Positions 1-9,020 of a stretch of 61,217 nucleotides of DNA are shown in pieces. Under the pieces are notes generated by a model that saw nothing but the letters and a program-made list of their open reading frames with translations, searched no databases and had not been told where the DNA came from. Position numbers and translations under genes: made by a program. The DNA comes from Verrucomicrobiota bacterium. GTDB taxonomy: Bacteria; Verrucomicrobiota; Verrucomicrobiia; Limisphaerales; UBA11358. The stretch covers positions 1 through 61,217 of the forward strand of contig JAGWNY010000017.1 in NCBI GenBank assembly GCA_028872915.1, written 5' to 3'. The stretch's first letter is position 1. Each line of letters opens with the position of its first letter.

Positions 1-141
1 GTCGAAGTGCGCCGCCGCATCCGGACGATGTGCGCCTTCACCACCCGCAACAGTTGTGAACGCATCCTTTTCAGCGTCTTTGACCGTATGAACATTTACT
101 GGGATCAACACCCTCTCAAACCTTTTACACAATTGTCGTGA
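1..141 (+). CDS. 3' end of a probable transposase (IS256/Mutator-like), partial
   Basis: Frame 1 is open from the first base to a TGA at 139-141, giving 46 residues of a protein whose start lies outside the window. The peptide begins EVRRRIRTMCAF and continues with a serine, an SCERIL segment and a WDQHPL stretch. Arg-rich ERRxR followed by F-x5-S-x2-R resembles the C-terminus of Mutator/IS256-type transposases, but this rests on recall of a short segment only. No inverted repeat can be paired because the other end is not visible. It could instead be the tail of an unrelated protein. Confidence 0.4.
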   Translation, partial: VEVRRRIRTMCAFTTRNSCERILFSVFDRMNIYWDQHPLKPFTQLS

Positions 142-155
142 CACTACCACGTCCG

Positions 156-1373
156 TCAGCCAATAAACGCCGCATGAACGGCTTTCATGGCCGCCTCGCC
201 CCTGGCCACGTCCATCACCACCGAAATTTTGATCTCGCTCGTCGAAATCATGTCTATGTTCACGCCTTCCGCGGCGAGCGTCTCAAACAATTTTCCCGCC
301 ACGCCGCTGTGCGATTTCATCCCCACGCCAACGATGGACAATTTCCCGATCTTCTCCGAAGTGATGCACTCCTTGAATCCGGCTTCCTGTTTCAAGCCGT
401 CAATCACCTTTTTTGCCTTCAGCAGGTCCGCCTTTTCCACTGTAAAAGAAATGTCCGTCTGCCGTTCGCCGGCCCCGTGGCTGATGTTTTGCACAATCAT
501 ATCCACGTTCACCGCCGCCCCGCCCAGCGCTGTAAACACTTTGGCCGCCACGCCCGGCCGGTCCGGCACGCCCACCAGCGTCACTTTCGCCTGGTTCTTG
601 TCGAACGCCACGCCGCGCACAACCACTCCTTCCATGTTTTTGGTTTCTTCTTTCACAATCGTTCCTGGATTCTCGTTAAGGCTCGAACGCACTTCAAACA
701 CAACTCCAAATTTTTTTGCGAATTCCACCGAACGGCTCTGCATCACCTTTGCCCCCAGGCTCGCCAGTTCCAGCATCTCGTCGTATGAAATCTCCGGCAG
801 CTTTTTTGCCCCCGAAACGATTCGCGGGTCCGCCGTATAAACGCCGTCCACGTCCGTGTAAATCTGGCAAAGGTCGGCCTTGAGCGCCGCAGCCAGCGCA
901 ATCGCCGTCAAATCCGATCCGCCGCGGCCCAGCGTCGTGATCTGCCCTTCGCTGGTCTCTCCCTGAAAGCCCGCCACGATCACCACGTTTCCTCCGTCGA
1001 GCTTTTTGTGGACTTCCCGGGGGGTAATGTTATTGATTTTCGCCTTCGTATGGACGCCATCCGTCACAATTCCCGCCTGTGCGCCGGTCATCGAAACCGC
1101 CTGCACGCCCAGTGTATGCAGCGCAATGGCCGTCAGCGCGATGGTTTGCTGCTCGCCCGTGGCCAGCAACATATCCATTTCCCGCTCACTGGGAAGCGGG
1201 GCGATCTGCCGCGCCAGGGCAATCAACCCGTCGGTTACGCCGCTCATTGCCGACACCACCACCACCACCTGATCGCCGCGGGAATGATATTCCTTCACCC
1301 GTTGCGCGACATTTTTGATGCGGTCCGTGTTGCCCACGGATGTCCCGCCGTATTTTTGAACAATCAACGACAT
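156..1373 (-). CDS. lysC: Aspartate kinase
   Basis: Phosphorylates L-aspartate with ATP, the first step towards lysine, threonine and methionine. The 405-residue protein opens with the kinase motif KYGGTSVGN (residues 7-15), has GRGGSDLTA in the amino-acid kinase core and TDVDGVYTADPR near residue 175, and ends in two tandem ACT domains (about 265-405), the usual allosteric sites. Length fits a monofunctional LysC-type enzyme. The frame is open further upstream, but ATG at 1373 matches family N-termini and the upstream extension has no family resemblance. It is separated from hom and thrC, which lie 6 kb away on the other strand. Feedback inhibition by lysine and/or threonine is expected from the family; which one cannot be read from the sequence. 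Confidence 0.95.
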   Translation of the reverse strand: MSLIVQKYGGTSVGNTDRIKNVAQRVKEYHSRGDQVVVVVSAMSGVTDGLIALARQIAPLPSEREMDMLLATGEQQTIALTAIALHTLGVQAVSMTGAQAGIVTDGVHTKAKINNITPREVHKKLDGGNVVIVAGFQGETSEGQITTLGRGGSDLTAIALAAALKADLCQIYTDVDGVYTADPRIVSGAKKLPEISYDEMLELASLGAKVMQSRSVEFAKKFGVVFEVRSSLNENPGTIVKEETKNMEGVVVRGVAFDKNQAKVTLVGVPDRPGVAAKVFTALGGAAVNVDMIVQNISHGAGERQTDISFTVEKADLLKAKKVIDGLKQEAGFKECITSEKIGKLSIVGVGMKSHSGVAGKLFETLAAEGVNIDMISTSEIKISVVMDVARGEAAMKAVHAAFIG

Positions 1374-1567
1374 GGCGCCATGATTAACGTTACCGGCATC
1401 CACCGCCGGCGACCATTCAAGAAGGCAAAGCATAACGGAATGAAACACCTTTGAAAAGAGGCGAAAACCGACGCCTTGACAGCGGTTTAAACGGCAGGAG
1501 CGGACGTAAGTCCGCTTGGAAATCCGCAGGGAGGCAGCCTATGGCGCCATGCGCCTTCTTCCTCCAC

Positions 1568-2950
1568 CTATTTCGCACCGGCGCGGATCATGTCCTCGCC
1601 CATGGCGCGTTCCAGCCTCGCGCGGGCGGTGTCATAATCGTGCAATGCCTGAATTTGTGTGGTGCGCGCCTGGGTCAAGGACGTCTGCGCGTCCAGCACG
1701 TCCAATTGCGTGCCGGTGCCGGCCGTCGCGCGCGCTTCCGCTTCACGCAGGGCTTCTTCCGCCTCTTCCTGGACTTTTTTCTGGGAATCCAGGACTTCCC
1801 CTGCTTCGACAAACTGTGAATAGGCCGTCCGCACTTGCAGTTCGATCTGCCGCGCTTCATCCGCCAGACTGATTTGCGATTTTTTGTAAAGCGCCTGCGC
1901 TTGAACGACCTTGCCACGAGTCAACCAGCCGTCAAAAATGTCCCAACTGACCTGCGCTCCCGCGTTCCAGCCGTGGAGGGTATAGGCCAGATCGCCGGGG
2001 TCCACAAACTGCGAATTCTTCCAGCCGTACCCCGCAAAAACCGATACATCGGGCTTGTAACCCGACCGCGCGTTCACCACGTTCAATTGCCGCAGCCGTT
2101 CGGTTTCGCGCAACGCCGTCAATTCAGTACGATGGGCGAGCGCCTGCCGGATGGCGTCGGGGAGGTTCACCGGACAGGGCCGATCATCCAGTGATCCGCT
2201 CAAATTCAGCGGAACATCCTCCCAAATATCGCGGGGCAGATTATAACCGAGGAGATTGGCCAGATTGTTTTTGGCGATGCGGAAGTTGTTTCGGGCCTGG
2301 ATGAGCGCGGGCTGTTCGTTGGCCAGGGCCACTTCGGCGCGGAGCACGTTGAAGTGCGGCACCGTACCGGCCTGATAACGATTCTGCTGGTCCTCCAATT
2401 CCTTTTGCAACAACGTGACAGAGGCTTCCTGCACGGTGATCTGTTGGTTGGCCAGCAGCACGTCGTAATAGGCAAGCCGGGTGTCGAGCAGGGCGCCGGC
2501 CACGGCCGTATCGTATTGCGCCGCCGCCTGTTTTCGCGTCACGCCTGCCGCCTGCCAGGCGGCGGCGAGCCTTCCGCCGCTGTAAATCGCCTGAACGAGT
2601 TGAACGTCGCCGTTCCAATTTTGGACCGGAGGCGAAATACTGAAGGCCGGCCCGCCTGACGAAGCGGGCGGGCCGAAGCTTTCAATGGCGGTCCGCTCCG
2701 TGTCCTTGTATTGGCCGTTCACGCTCAGTTGCGGCAGCGCAACCGCGCGCGTCTGAATCACGATTCCCTGGGACGCTTTTAAATCGCGCTGAGCCTCCAA
2801 AATGGACGCGTTATGCCGTAGCGCGATATTGAGGCAGTCCAGCAGCGACAGGGGCCGCGAGATAAAATTGGTATTGTCAGCCTGTGCGACGGCGCCGGGA
2901 ACGGCGGCCAGACACGCCGCCGCAATTGGCGCTATTATTTTCAGTTTCAT
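1568..2950 (-). CDS. TolC-family outer membrane efflux protein
   Basis: Outer-membrane channel of a tripartite exporter. The 460-residue protein starts with a signal peptide (MKLKIIAPIAAACLAAVPGA) and has two long alpha-helical OEP repeats rich in Ala, Gln and Arg, with the typical ALANEQPALIQARNNFRIAKN and LDAQTSLTQAR heptads. Its ATG overlaps the TAA of the upstream TetR gene (TAATG), so the two are translationally coupled. The matching periplasmic adaptor, ATPase and permease are transcribed divergently from the other side of the regulator, so all parts of one pump are within 5 kb. Substrate is unknown. Confidence 0.9.
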   Translation of the reverse strand: MKLKIIAPIAAACLAAVPGAVAQADNTNFISRPLSLLDCLNIALRHNASILEAQRDLKASQGIVIQTRAVALPQLSVNGQYKDTERTAIESFGPPASSGGPAFSISPPVQNWNGDVQLVQAIYSGGRLAAAWQAAGVTRKQAAAQYDTAVAGALLDTRLAYYDVLLANQQITVQEASVTLLQKELEDQQNRYQAGTVPHFNVLRAEVALANEQPALIQARNNFRIAKNNLANLLGYNLPRDIWEDVPLNLSGSLDDRPCPVNLPDAIRQALAHRTELTALRETERLRQLNVVNARSGYKPDVSVFAGYGWKNSQFVDPGDLAYTLHGWNAGAQVSWDIFDGWLTRGKVVQAQALYKKSQISLADEARQIELQVRTAYSQFVEAGEVLDSQKKVQEEAEEALREAEARATAGTGTQLDVLDAQTSLTQARTTQIQALHDYDTARARLERAMGEDMIRAGAK

Positions 2951-3624
2951 TATTTCCGTGGTTTCGAAGATTTCGAACGGGACAAATGGGCCATTGCTGC
3001 CAATGAAAAATCCGTAATGTGCGCGGCCAGCCGCCCCACCGAGGCCGCGTTTGCCGGCAGCGTGTTGGGAAAAAGCCGGGATACAATCGGACGGCAATGA
3101 TGATAAAAAACGCACTGGCTGATGACGCTCAATCCGCACAGTCGCACGCGTTCATCGCCGGCGGGACGGCCGAGAATTGCCGCAACGATTTCCAGGAGTT
3201 GGTTCGCCATGGGCCGCAGGCGCTCCTCCACCAGGGGGCCGAGCGCCGTTGTCGGTTCGATCATCTCCCGGGACATCAATTTCCCCTGCCACGCCCCCGG
3301 CCCCGTGTCAAAAATCCGCAACAACAGCGAATGGATGAACGCCCGGAGTTTTTGTTCGGGCGGCGCCTCCCCGCCCAAGCCCGGAAGGAGCGGATATTTT
3401 TGCAGGGCTTTGCGATGCGCGTGGACCAGCACCTGGCTGTAGAGCGTCTTCTTGCCTCCAAAATGATAATTGACGGCCGCCACGTTGGCGCCGGCGCGCC
3501 GGCAGATTTCACGAACGGTCGCGCGCCGGAACCCCGTTTGGGCGAACACCGCGCCGGCCGCCTCCAACAACTGGCGGCGCGTTTCATCACAGCCCTTGAC
3601 CGCGGGATCAACCGGCGTTTTCAT
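2950..3624 (-). CDS. TetR-family regulator, CecR (YbiH)-like
   Basis: A 224-residue transcription factor. The N-terminal helix-turn-helix runs from DETRRQLLEAAGAVFAQTGF through VREICRRAGANVAAVNYHFGGKK (about 12-60), a classic TetR domain. The C-terminal half, with CVFYHHCRPIVSRLF near residue 180, resembles the ligand domain of CecR/YbiH (DUF1956). In E. coli CecR controls an HlyD-ABC-permease exporter (ybhGFSR), and here the neighbours are the same kinds of genes, which supports the assignment. It probably represses both its own tolC transcript and the divergent exporter genes through the palindrome at 3642-3653. ATG at 3624 was chosen because the domain begins shortly after it. Confidence 0.88.
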   Translation of the reverse strand: MKTPVDPAVKGCDETRRQLLEAAGAVFAQTGFRRATVREICRRAGANVAAVNYHFGGKKTLYSQVLVHAHRKALQKYPLLPGLGGEAPPEQKLRAFIHSLLLRIFDTGPGAWQGKLMSREMIEPTTALGPLVEERLRPMANQLLEIVAAILGRPAGDERVRLCGLSVISQCVFYHHCRPIVSRLFPNTLPANAASVGRLAAHITDFSLAAMAHLSRSKSSKPRK

Positions 3625-3634
3625 CTTCAAATGA

Positions 3635-3663
3635 ATGATTAAAACAATTGTTTGACACGTCAA
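3635..3663 (-). promoter_or_regulatory. Sigma-70-type promoter of the TetR-tolC operon
   Basis: Reading the minus strand, TTGACG (3663-3658) and AATCAT (3640-3635) are separated by exactly 17 bases. The -35 matches consensus at 5 of 6 positions and the -10 at 4 of 6. The 12-bp palindrome at 3642-3653 fills the spacer, the arrangement expected of a self-repressing TetR gene. Confidence 0.5.
3642..3653. promoter_or_regulatory. Candidate TetR operator palindrome
   Basis: AAACAATTGTTT is a perfect 12-bp palindrome in the 66-bp gap between the divergent TetR and HlyD genes. It lies inside the spacer of the predicted TetR promoter and touches a TTGACA (3652-3657) that could serve as the -35 of the HlyD side. 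Binding by the neighbouring TetR protein is inferred from position only. Confidence 0.5.
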
Positions 3664-3690
3664 CGTCTTTCTTGCAACGTTTCGCCGAGG

Positions 3691-4554
3691 ATGAAGCCGC
3701 GACGGAAATTTCCCTGGATCGTTCTGATTTTGGCCGTAGTCGCGGCCGGAACGTTTTATGCCGTCACGCGTCCGCCGCCCCGGCTTGTTTTGACGGGCGT
3801 TGTGACCACGGACGAGGTCATTGTCGGTTCCCAAATTCAAGGGCGCGTGCAGCGCCTCATGGCGCAGGTTGGAGACACCGTCACCAATGGCCAATTGCTG
3901 GCGTTGCTTCAATCCGACACGGAACGGGCGGATGCGGCGTTTTATGAAGCCACCGTACGCCAGGCCGAGGCGTCCGTTGCCGCCGCCCGGGCCGATCTTG
4001 AAAACGACCGCCTTGCCTTTGAACGGGCCACAAATCTGTTCGCCGCCCATTCGGAATCGGCGCAGGGTTATGACGCGGCGCGGACGGTATACGAAGCGGG
4101 CCAGGCCCGGCTGGCGTCGCTGAAACAGGAGGTTCGGGCGGCGGCGGCGCAGGAAGACAAGGCCCAAGTCCTGCTGGGATACACAAAAATCGTGTCTCCG
4201 ACCAACGGCATCGTGGACACGCGGGTGACACTGGCCGGGGAAGAGGTGGTTCCGGGCCAGGCGATTGTCACCCTCATCAATCCAAATGATCTTTGGGTGC
4301 GGGCGGACGTTCCGGAAACCTATATTGACAAACTCCGTCCGGGCGAAACGCTTCGGATCGCCCTGCCATCCGGAGCCGTGCGCGAAGGAACGATTTTTTA
4401 CCGCGGCGTGGACGCCGGTTATGCAACCCAGCGCGACGTCAGCCGCACCAAACGGGACATCAAGACTTTTGAAATCCGTCTCCGCTGCAATAACCGCGAT
4501 CGCAGCCTTGCCGTCGGAATGACGGCCTACGTGACGCTGCCGTTCCCGCCGTGA
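3691..4554 (+). CDS. HlyD-family periplasmic adaptor (membrane fusion protein)
   Basis: Links the inner-membrane ABC transporter to the TolC channel. The 287-residue protein has one N-terminal membrane anchor (WIVLILAVVAAGTFYAV), a split lipoyl domain (GSQIQGRVQRLMAQVGDTV ... IVSPTNGIVDTRVTLAGEEV), a coiled-coil hairpin between them and a beta-barrel segment (DLWVRADVPETYIDKL). It resembles YbhG. An in-frame start at 3652 would add 13 residues without family resemblance. ATG 3691 has GAGG directly before it, too close to be a good ribosome site, so the start is moderately certain. The TGA overlaps the GTG of the next gene. Confidence 0.88.
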   Translation: MKPRRKFPWIVLILAVVAAGTFYAVTRPPPRLVLTGVVTTDEVIVGSQIQGRVQRLMAQVGDTVTNGQLLALLQSDTERADAAFYEATVRQAEASVAAARADLENDRLAFERATNLFAAHSESAQGYDAARTVYEAGQARLASLKQEVRAAAAQEDKAQVLLGYTKIVSPTNGIVDTRVTLAGEEVVPGQAIVTLINPNDLWVRADVPETYIDKLRPGETLRIALPSGAVREGTIFYRGVDAGYATQRDVSRTKRDIKTFEIRLRCNNRDRSLAVGMTAYVTLPFPP

Positions 4555-5582
4555 CGGGAAATTCCCAAGAGCCGAATGCTCTGGAAAAAAACATGTTTGA
4601 CGTGGAAGTTGACAATTTAACCAAGCGATTCGGCGATTTTACGGCCGTGGACGCGCTGAATTTTTCCGTTCAACACGGCGAAATTTTCGGATTGCTTGGA
4701 CCGAACGGGGCGGGGAAGTCCACGCTCATCCGCATGTTGACGACACTGCTGCCGCCCACTTCAGGGACGGCGCGGGTGAACGGCCACGACGTTTCGCGCG
4801 ACCCGAACGGCGTTCGCCAGTCCATCGGCGTGATTCCCCAGGCTATGACCAGCGATCTGGAGCTGAGCGCCCTGGAAAATCTGACGATCTTCGCAAAACT
4901 GTATGGAATTCCGCGCGAAAGGCGTATGCAGACCATTCCGCGCCTGCTTCAGGAGGTGGATTTGATCCAATGGGCCGACAAGCCTGTAAAGATGTTTTCG
5001 GGCGGAATGCGGCGGCGCCTTGAAATCGCCCGCGGATTGGTCCATGAACCCAAAATCTTCTTTCTGGACGAACCCACAACCGGCCTCGACCCGGTATCGC
5101 GCGTGGCCGTGTGGGAAATGCTTGCGCGCCTGAAGCGCGAACGCGACCTGACCATCCTGGTCACCACCCATTACATGGATGAGGCGGACAAACTATGCGA
5201 CCGGATCGCCATCGTGGATCATGGCAAGCTGGCCGCCTTGGATTCGCCGCTGAAATTGAAGGCATCGGTCCCCGGCAAAAACGTTTTGGAGGCGGCGTTT
5301 GTGGGCGCGCCGCCCCATTGGACGGAGATTTTGAAGGCGCTGCCGGACGTGGCGGAGGTCCGGAGGGAGGAGAACATTTGCCGGCTCTCCACGCAAAACG
5401 GCCCGCGCACGACGGTTGCGCTGCTGGAAACGGCGCGGCAGGCAAATGTAACGGTGGCTTCGCTTTCAGTACAAAGCACGACTCTGGATGATGTCTTTGT
5501 TCACTACACGGGCCATCAATTGCGGGACGCATTGCAGACGCCCACCGCCGCCGACAGTCCCTTTCTCTTAAGACGCGGATGA
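4551..5582 (+). CDS. ABC transporter ATP-binding protein (DrrA/YbhF-like)
   Basis: Nucleotide-binding subunit of the exporter. It has Walker A GPNGAGKST (about residues 53-61 from this start), the signature FSGGMRRRLEIARG, Walker B IFFLDEPTTGLDP and the switch histidine in TTHYMDEAD. The C-terminal extension of about 100 residues is usual for DrrA-type ATPases. Only one nucleotide-binding domain is present, unlike the double-domain YbhF. The GTG start overlaps the TGA of the adaptor gene by four bases (GTGA); an ATG at 4593 (MFDVEVDNL) is the alternative and would remove 14 weakly conserved residues. Confidence 0.92.
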   Translation: MTGNSQEPNALEKNMFDVEVDNLTKRFGDFTAVDALNFSVQHGEIFGLLGPNGAGKSTLIRMLTTLLPPTSGTARVNGHDVSRDPNGVRQSIGVIPQAMTSDLELSALENLTIFAKLYGIPRERRMQTIPRLLQEVDLIQWADKPVKMFSGGMRRRLEIARGLVHEPKIFFLDEPTTGLDPVSRVAVWEMLARLKRERDLTILVTTHYMDEADKLCDRIAIVDHGKLAALDSPLKLKASVPGKNVLEAAFVGAPPHWTEILKALPDVAEVRREENICRLSTQNGPRTTVALLETARQANVTVASLSVQSTTLDDVFVHYTGHQLRDALQTPTAADSPFLLRRG

Positions 5583-5611
5583 GATCGGGCGTTCCACATC
5601 GTTGAGATGAT

Positions 5612-6724
5612 ATGAACCGCGTATGGGCGATGATTGAGCGTGATCTGCGCCGCTTCCGGCGCAGTCCCGTGTTGATCTTCATATCGGTGCTCATGCCGCT
5701 CGTGCAATTGGTGGTGCTGGGCTACGCCTTTGGCGGGAAAATCAAAAACCTGCAACTCGGCGTGGTGGACCAGGACCATGGCGTTCCAGCGGTCAAACTT
5801 GAGGAAATGTTTCAGGCGATTGCCGCCAATGCGCGAACGTTTACGCCGGTTTATTACGATGACCGCGACGCCGCCCTGCGCGATCTGCGCAACGGAAAGA
5901 TCGGCGGCCTGGTGGAAATTCCGCCGCGGTTTTCACGCAAGCTTCTCGCGGGGGCAAATCCGCGCATTGCCCTGATGGAAGACAACTCGGATCAATTCGC
6001 TTCGTCGGCGCTCAAGGGCGCCCTGGACGGGCTTTTGTCGGCCTATAATGCCCCGGCTGTGGCGCCGCGCATGACGGCGGCCGCCCGGCTCGACATCGTC
6101 GAAATTTATCCGTATGTCCCCTACATTCAATTTCTCCTGCCCGGCGTGATTGTGCTGGCGATCTTTGTTTCGGCAATGATTGGCGGGGGGATTATTTTTA
6201 TTGACGACAAGGCGCGCGGCCTGCATGAGGGCTATCTGGTCACGCCCATTCGCAAGCTGGAATTGATTCTGGGCTTCACCTTTGCCGGCGCCATCAAGGC
6301 CATCATCGCGGGCGCGGTGCTTATCACCGCGGGGTCCGTGATTGCCGGGATTCCGGACCCGTTGAATCCATTGCGCCTGGCGCGGATGTCGCTCCTGGTC
6401 GTCGCCACCGCGCTGGCCCTCATCAGCATGATGTTTTTGATCATGGTGCGGGTGAGCGATCCGCTGGTGCCGCGCGCCATCTTCGGAATGCTCAACACGG
6501 TGTTGTATTTTCCGAGCGGCGCCGTTTATCCCACACAGTCGTTTCCCGCCTGGATGAAAGCGATTTCCATAGTGGACCCATTCACCTATGCGGTGCATGG
6601 ATTCAAGCAATTGGTGCTCAAAAACACCTCCTTGGCCGCCGTTGCCGGCGACCTGGCCTTTCTGACGCTTTTCACCGCGCTGGCGATGACAGCCGCGACA
6701 TTCTTGTTTCGCCGAACGCTGTGA
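5612..6724 (+). CDS. ABC-2 type permease (YbhR/YbhS-like)
   Basis: Membrane subunit of the exporter, 370 residues. One N-terminal membrane segment (VLIFISVLMPLVQLVVLGYAF) is followed by a large periplasmic domain (about 45-165) and five further membrane segments, the fold of ABC-2 membrane proteins. It retains the permease motif region around VDPFTYAVHGFKQLVL near the C-terminus. Only one permease gene is present, so a homodimer is likely, whereas E. coli ybhGFSR has two. It follows the ATPase gene by 29 bases and closes the operon; the next gene is convergent. Confidence 0.9.
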   Translation: MNRVWAMIERDLRRFRRSPVLIFISVLMPLVQLVVLGYAFGGKIKNLQLGVVDQDHGVPAVKLEEMFQAIAANARTFTPVYYDDRDAALRDLRNGKIGGLVEIPPRFSRKLLAGANPRIALMEDNSDQFASSALKGALDGLLSAYNAPAVAPRMTAAARLDIVEIYPYVPYIQFLLPGVIVLAIFVSAMIGGGIIFIDDKARGLHEGYLVTPIRKLELILGFTFAGAIKAIIAGAVLITAGSVIAGIPDPLNPLRLARMSLLVVATALALISMMFLIMVRVSDPLVPRAIFGMLNTVLYFPSGAVYPTQSFPAWMKAISIVDPFTYAVHGFKQLVLKNTSLAAVAGDLAFLTLFTALAMTAATFLFRRTL

Positions 6725-6755
6725 GGTTGGACGCGGAAGCCGCCAAAGGGCCGAC

Positions 6756-7538
6756 TCACCCTCCGTGCGCAAAGTCAGGGTAATCCGTCATGCCGCCGTC
6801 CACGTAGATGGTGCGGCCCGTCACATAGGACGCAACGTCTGAAGCCAGAACCACCGCCATGCGCCCGATTTCATCGGCTTCCCCCATCCGATTCATCGGA
6901 ATCTTTTCGATCAAATCCCTGAGACCCCGCGGGTCACTCCAGACGGAGCGATTGATGGCCGTCTTGATGGCGCCGGGCGCCAGGGAAAGCACGCGCACAT
7001 TGTAAGGGGCGGCTTCCTGGGCGAACGTTTTGGCCATCATTCCGATGGCCGCCTTGCTCGCCGTATAGGCGCTGTAGCCGGACCAGGCAATGATTTCATG
7101 AACCGAACTGATGTTGAGCACCACTCCGCCCTTTTGCGCAACCATGCGTTTCAAGGCTTCGCGCGAACAATTGAAGGCGCCGAAGAGATTGATTTCAATG
7201 ACTCGTTTCCACGCCGCCGGGTCCGCCGCCCAACCCTCCGCGCGCGAACCATCCACGCCGGCGTTGTTGACGAGAATGTCAACGCCGCCCCACGCCTGGT
7301 CCATTTGCGTGAACATGGCCGCCACGGTGTCCGCCTTGGAAATATCGCCTTCAATGGCCAGGGCATCCGAGCCGGCAGCCTTGATGCGTTGAACCACGGC
7401 GTTGGCATCCGCGGGATTGGCCAGATAATTGACCACGACTTTTGCGCCCGCCTGGCCGAGGGCCAGCGCAATGGCTTCGCCGATGCCCGAATTGGCGCCG
7501 GTAACCAGCGCGCGCTTTCCACTCAATTTGATCTCCAT
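6756..7538 (-). CDS. Short-chain dehydrogenase/reductase (SDR)
   Basis: NAD(P)-dependent oxidoreductase of 260 residues and classical SDR fold. Visible motifs are TGANSGIG (cofactor-binding, residues 12-19), NNAG near residue 90, and the catalytic Ser-Tyr-Lys in ISSVHEII...YSAYTASKAA. The C-terminal VTGRTIYVDGG is standard. Overall pattern is closest to glucose-1-dehydrogenase-like SDRs, but the substrate cannot be told from sequence. ATG 7538 was chosen because the beta-alpha-beta fold begins a few residues later. It is divergent from hom with 138 bases between starts, and convergent with the exporter operon. Confidence 0.85.
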   Translation of the reverse strand: MEIKLSGKRALVTGANSGIGEAIALALGQAGAKVVVNYLANPADANAVVQRIKAAGSDALAIEGDISKADTVAAMFTQMDQAWGGVDILVNNAGVDGSRAEGWAADPAAWKRVIEINLFGAFNCSREALKRMVAQKGGVVLNISSVHEIIAWSGYSAYTASKAAIGMMAKTFAQEAAPYNVRVLSLAPGAIKTAINRSVWSDPRGLRDLIEKIPMNRMGEADEIGRMAVVLASDVASYVTGRTIYVDGGMTDYPDFAHGG

Positions 7539-7676
7539 GCCCGGAAGCTGCCACGGCGCCGACCGGCCCGGCAAGCGTAAACTCCTCCTCCACGCCCATT
7601 GAATAACATTTTCGTGTTCATTTGCGCGCAAAATTGAATTGTCCGTTTCCGCCTTTGGCCGCAAACTGCCTGCTTC

Positions 7677-9020
7677 ATGCAACAGGTCAACGCGGGCATT
7701 ATCGGACTGGGAACGGTGGGCAGCGGCGTGTTTAACGCCCTTCAGCTCAATGGCGGCCTGCTGTCCTCGCGCATCGGCATTCGCGTCGCCGTAAAAAAGA
7801 TCGCCGTGCGTTCATTAGCCGCCTGCGCCTCAAAAATTTCCCGAACGTTGTTGGTGGAGGATTGGCGATCCGTCGTGGACGACCCCGATATTCATATCGT
7901 GGCCGAGTTGGTCGGCGGCGCCACCGTCGCCCGCGACATCGTCCTGGCCGCCCTCAAGCGCGGCAAAAGCGTCGTGACAGCCAACAAGGCCCTGATTTCC
8001 GCGCATGGAGAAGAATTATTCGCCGCCGCCAGCCGTCACGGCGCAAATTTTTACTACGAAGCCAGCGTTTGCGGCGGCATTCCCATCATCAAATCACTTC
8101 GGGAAGGCTTTGTTGGCAATCGCATCGTTGCCCTTTACGGTATCGTCAACGGCACCTGCAACTACATCCTCACCCGCATGAAGCTCGAGCGCGCCGCGTT
8201 CGCCGATGTATTGGCGGACGCCCAGCGGCTTGGCTACGCCGAAACCCCGCCGGACCTGGATATTGACGGCCACGATGCGGCGCACAAAATCGGCATCCTC
8301 GCCTCGTTGGCGCATGGCTTCTGGGTGAATCCGAAAAGCATTTATATGGAAGGTATCCGGGACATCACCGCGCTGGACATCCAGTTTGCGGAGAAACTCG
8401 GCTACACGATAAAACTGTTGGCCATCGTGAAAAAAACCGCCGGACCGGCAACGAAACAGTCGCCCCGCGCGCGCGGTTCAGACTGTCCGCGGGGGATTCA
8501 GGTTTCGGTTTACCCCACGGCGATACCCAGTTCGCATGTTTTGGCCAGTGTCAATGACGCCTTCAACGCCGTGTTTGTGCGCGGTGACATTGTGGGCGAC
8601 TCGCTCTTCTACGGGCGCGGGGCGGGCAAATCGCCCACGGCCAGCGCGGTCTTGAGCGATTTGGCCGATGCCGCCCTCGACCTGAAATTTGGCAATAAAC
8701 ATCGCGTGCCGCCTTTCGTTCCGCACGAATGCGCCGGGGCCGTGCTGCCGATGGAACAAATTGTTTCGGCCTATTTCGTCCGGCTCAACGTCGTGGACCG
8801 TCCCGGAACACTGGCGAAAATAGCGGCGATCTTTGGCGGGTTGAACATCGGCATTTCATCGGTCATTCAACCCGAAGGCCACGAGGGCCGAAGCGTGCCG
8901 CTGATTTTCATGCTTCATTACGCCGCCAACGGCGCCGTCATGGCGGCGCTGAAAAAAATCAGCCGCCTGCCGGTCGTCAAGGGCAGGCCGATGATGATTC
9001 GCGTCGAAAATTTTGAGTGA
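7677..9020 (+). CDS. hom: Homoserine dehydrogenase
   Basis: Reduces aspartate semialdehyde to homoserine. The 447-residue protein has the nucleotide-binding motif GLGTVGSG (10-17), TANKALISAHG, the family signature NGTCNYILT and GYAETPPDLDIDGHDAAHK with the catalytic Asp and Lys. A C-terminal ACT domain (VVDRPGTLAKIAAIFG onward, about 370-447) should carry threonine feedback control. A polar insertion of about 20 residues (near 252-275, containing KKTAGPATKQSPRARG) splits the region before the ACT domain and is unusual. The gene overlaps thrC by four bases, so homoserine and threonine synthesis are coupled here; the homoserine kinase is not in the window. Confidence 0.95.
   Translation: MQQVNAGIIGLGTVGSGVFNALQLNGGLLSSRIGIRVAVKKIAVRSLAACASKISRTLLVEDWRSVVDDPDIHIVAELVGGATVARDIVLAALKRGKSVVTANKALISAHGEELFAAASRHGANFYYEASVCGGIPIIKSLREGFVGNRIVALYGIVNGTCNYILTRMKLERAAFADVLADAQRLGYAETPPDLDIDGHDAAHKIGILASLAHGFWVNPKSIYMEGIRDITALDIQFAEKLGYTIKLLAIVKKTAGPATKQSPRARGSDCPRGIQVSVYPTAIPSSHVLASVNDAFNAVFVRGDIVGDSLFYGRGAGKSPTASAVLSDLADAALDLKFGNKHRVPPFVPHECAGAVLPMEQIVSAYFVRLNVVDRPGTLAKIAAIFGGLNIGISSVIQPEGHEGRSVPLIFMLHYAANGAVMAALKKISRLPVVKGRPMMIRVENFE

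Noticed and set aside
138-840. Long plus-strand frames opposite aspartate kinase
   Set aside because: Antisense shadows of a clear gene in GC-rich DNA.
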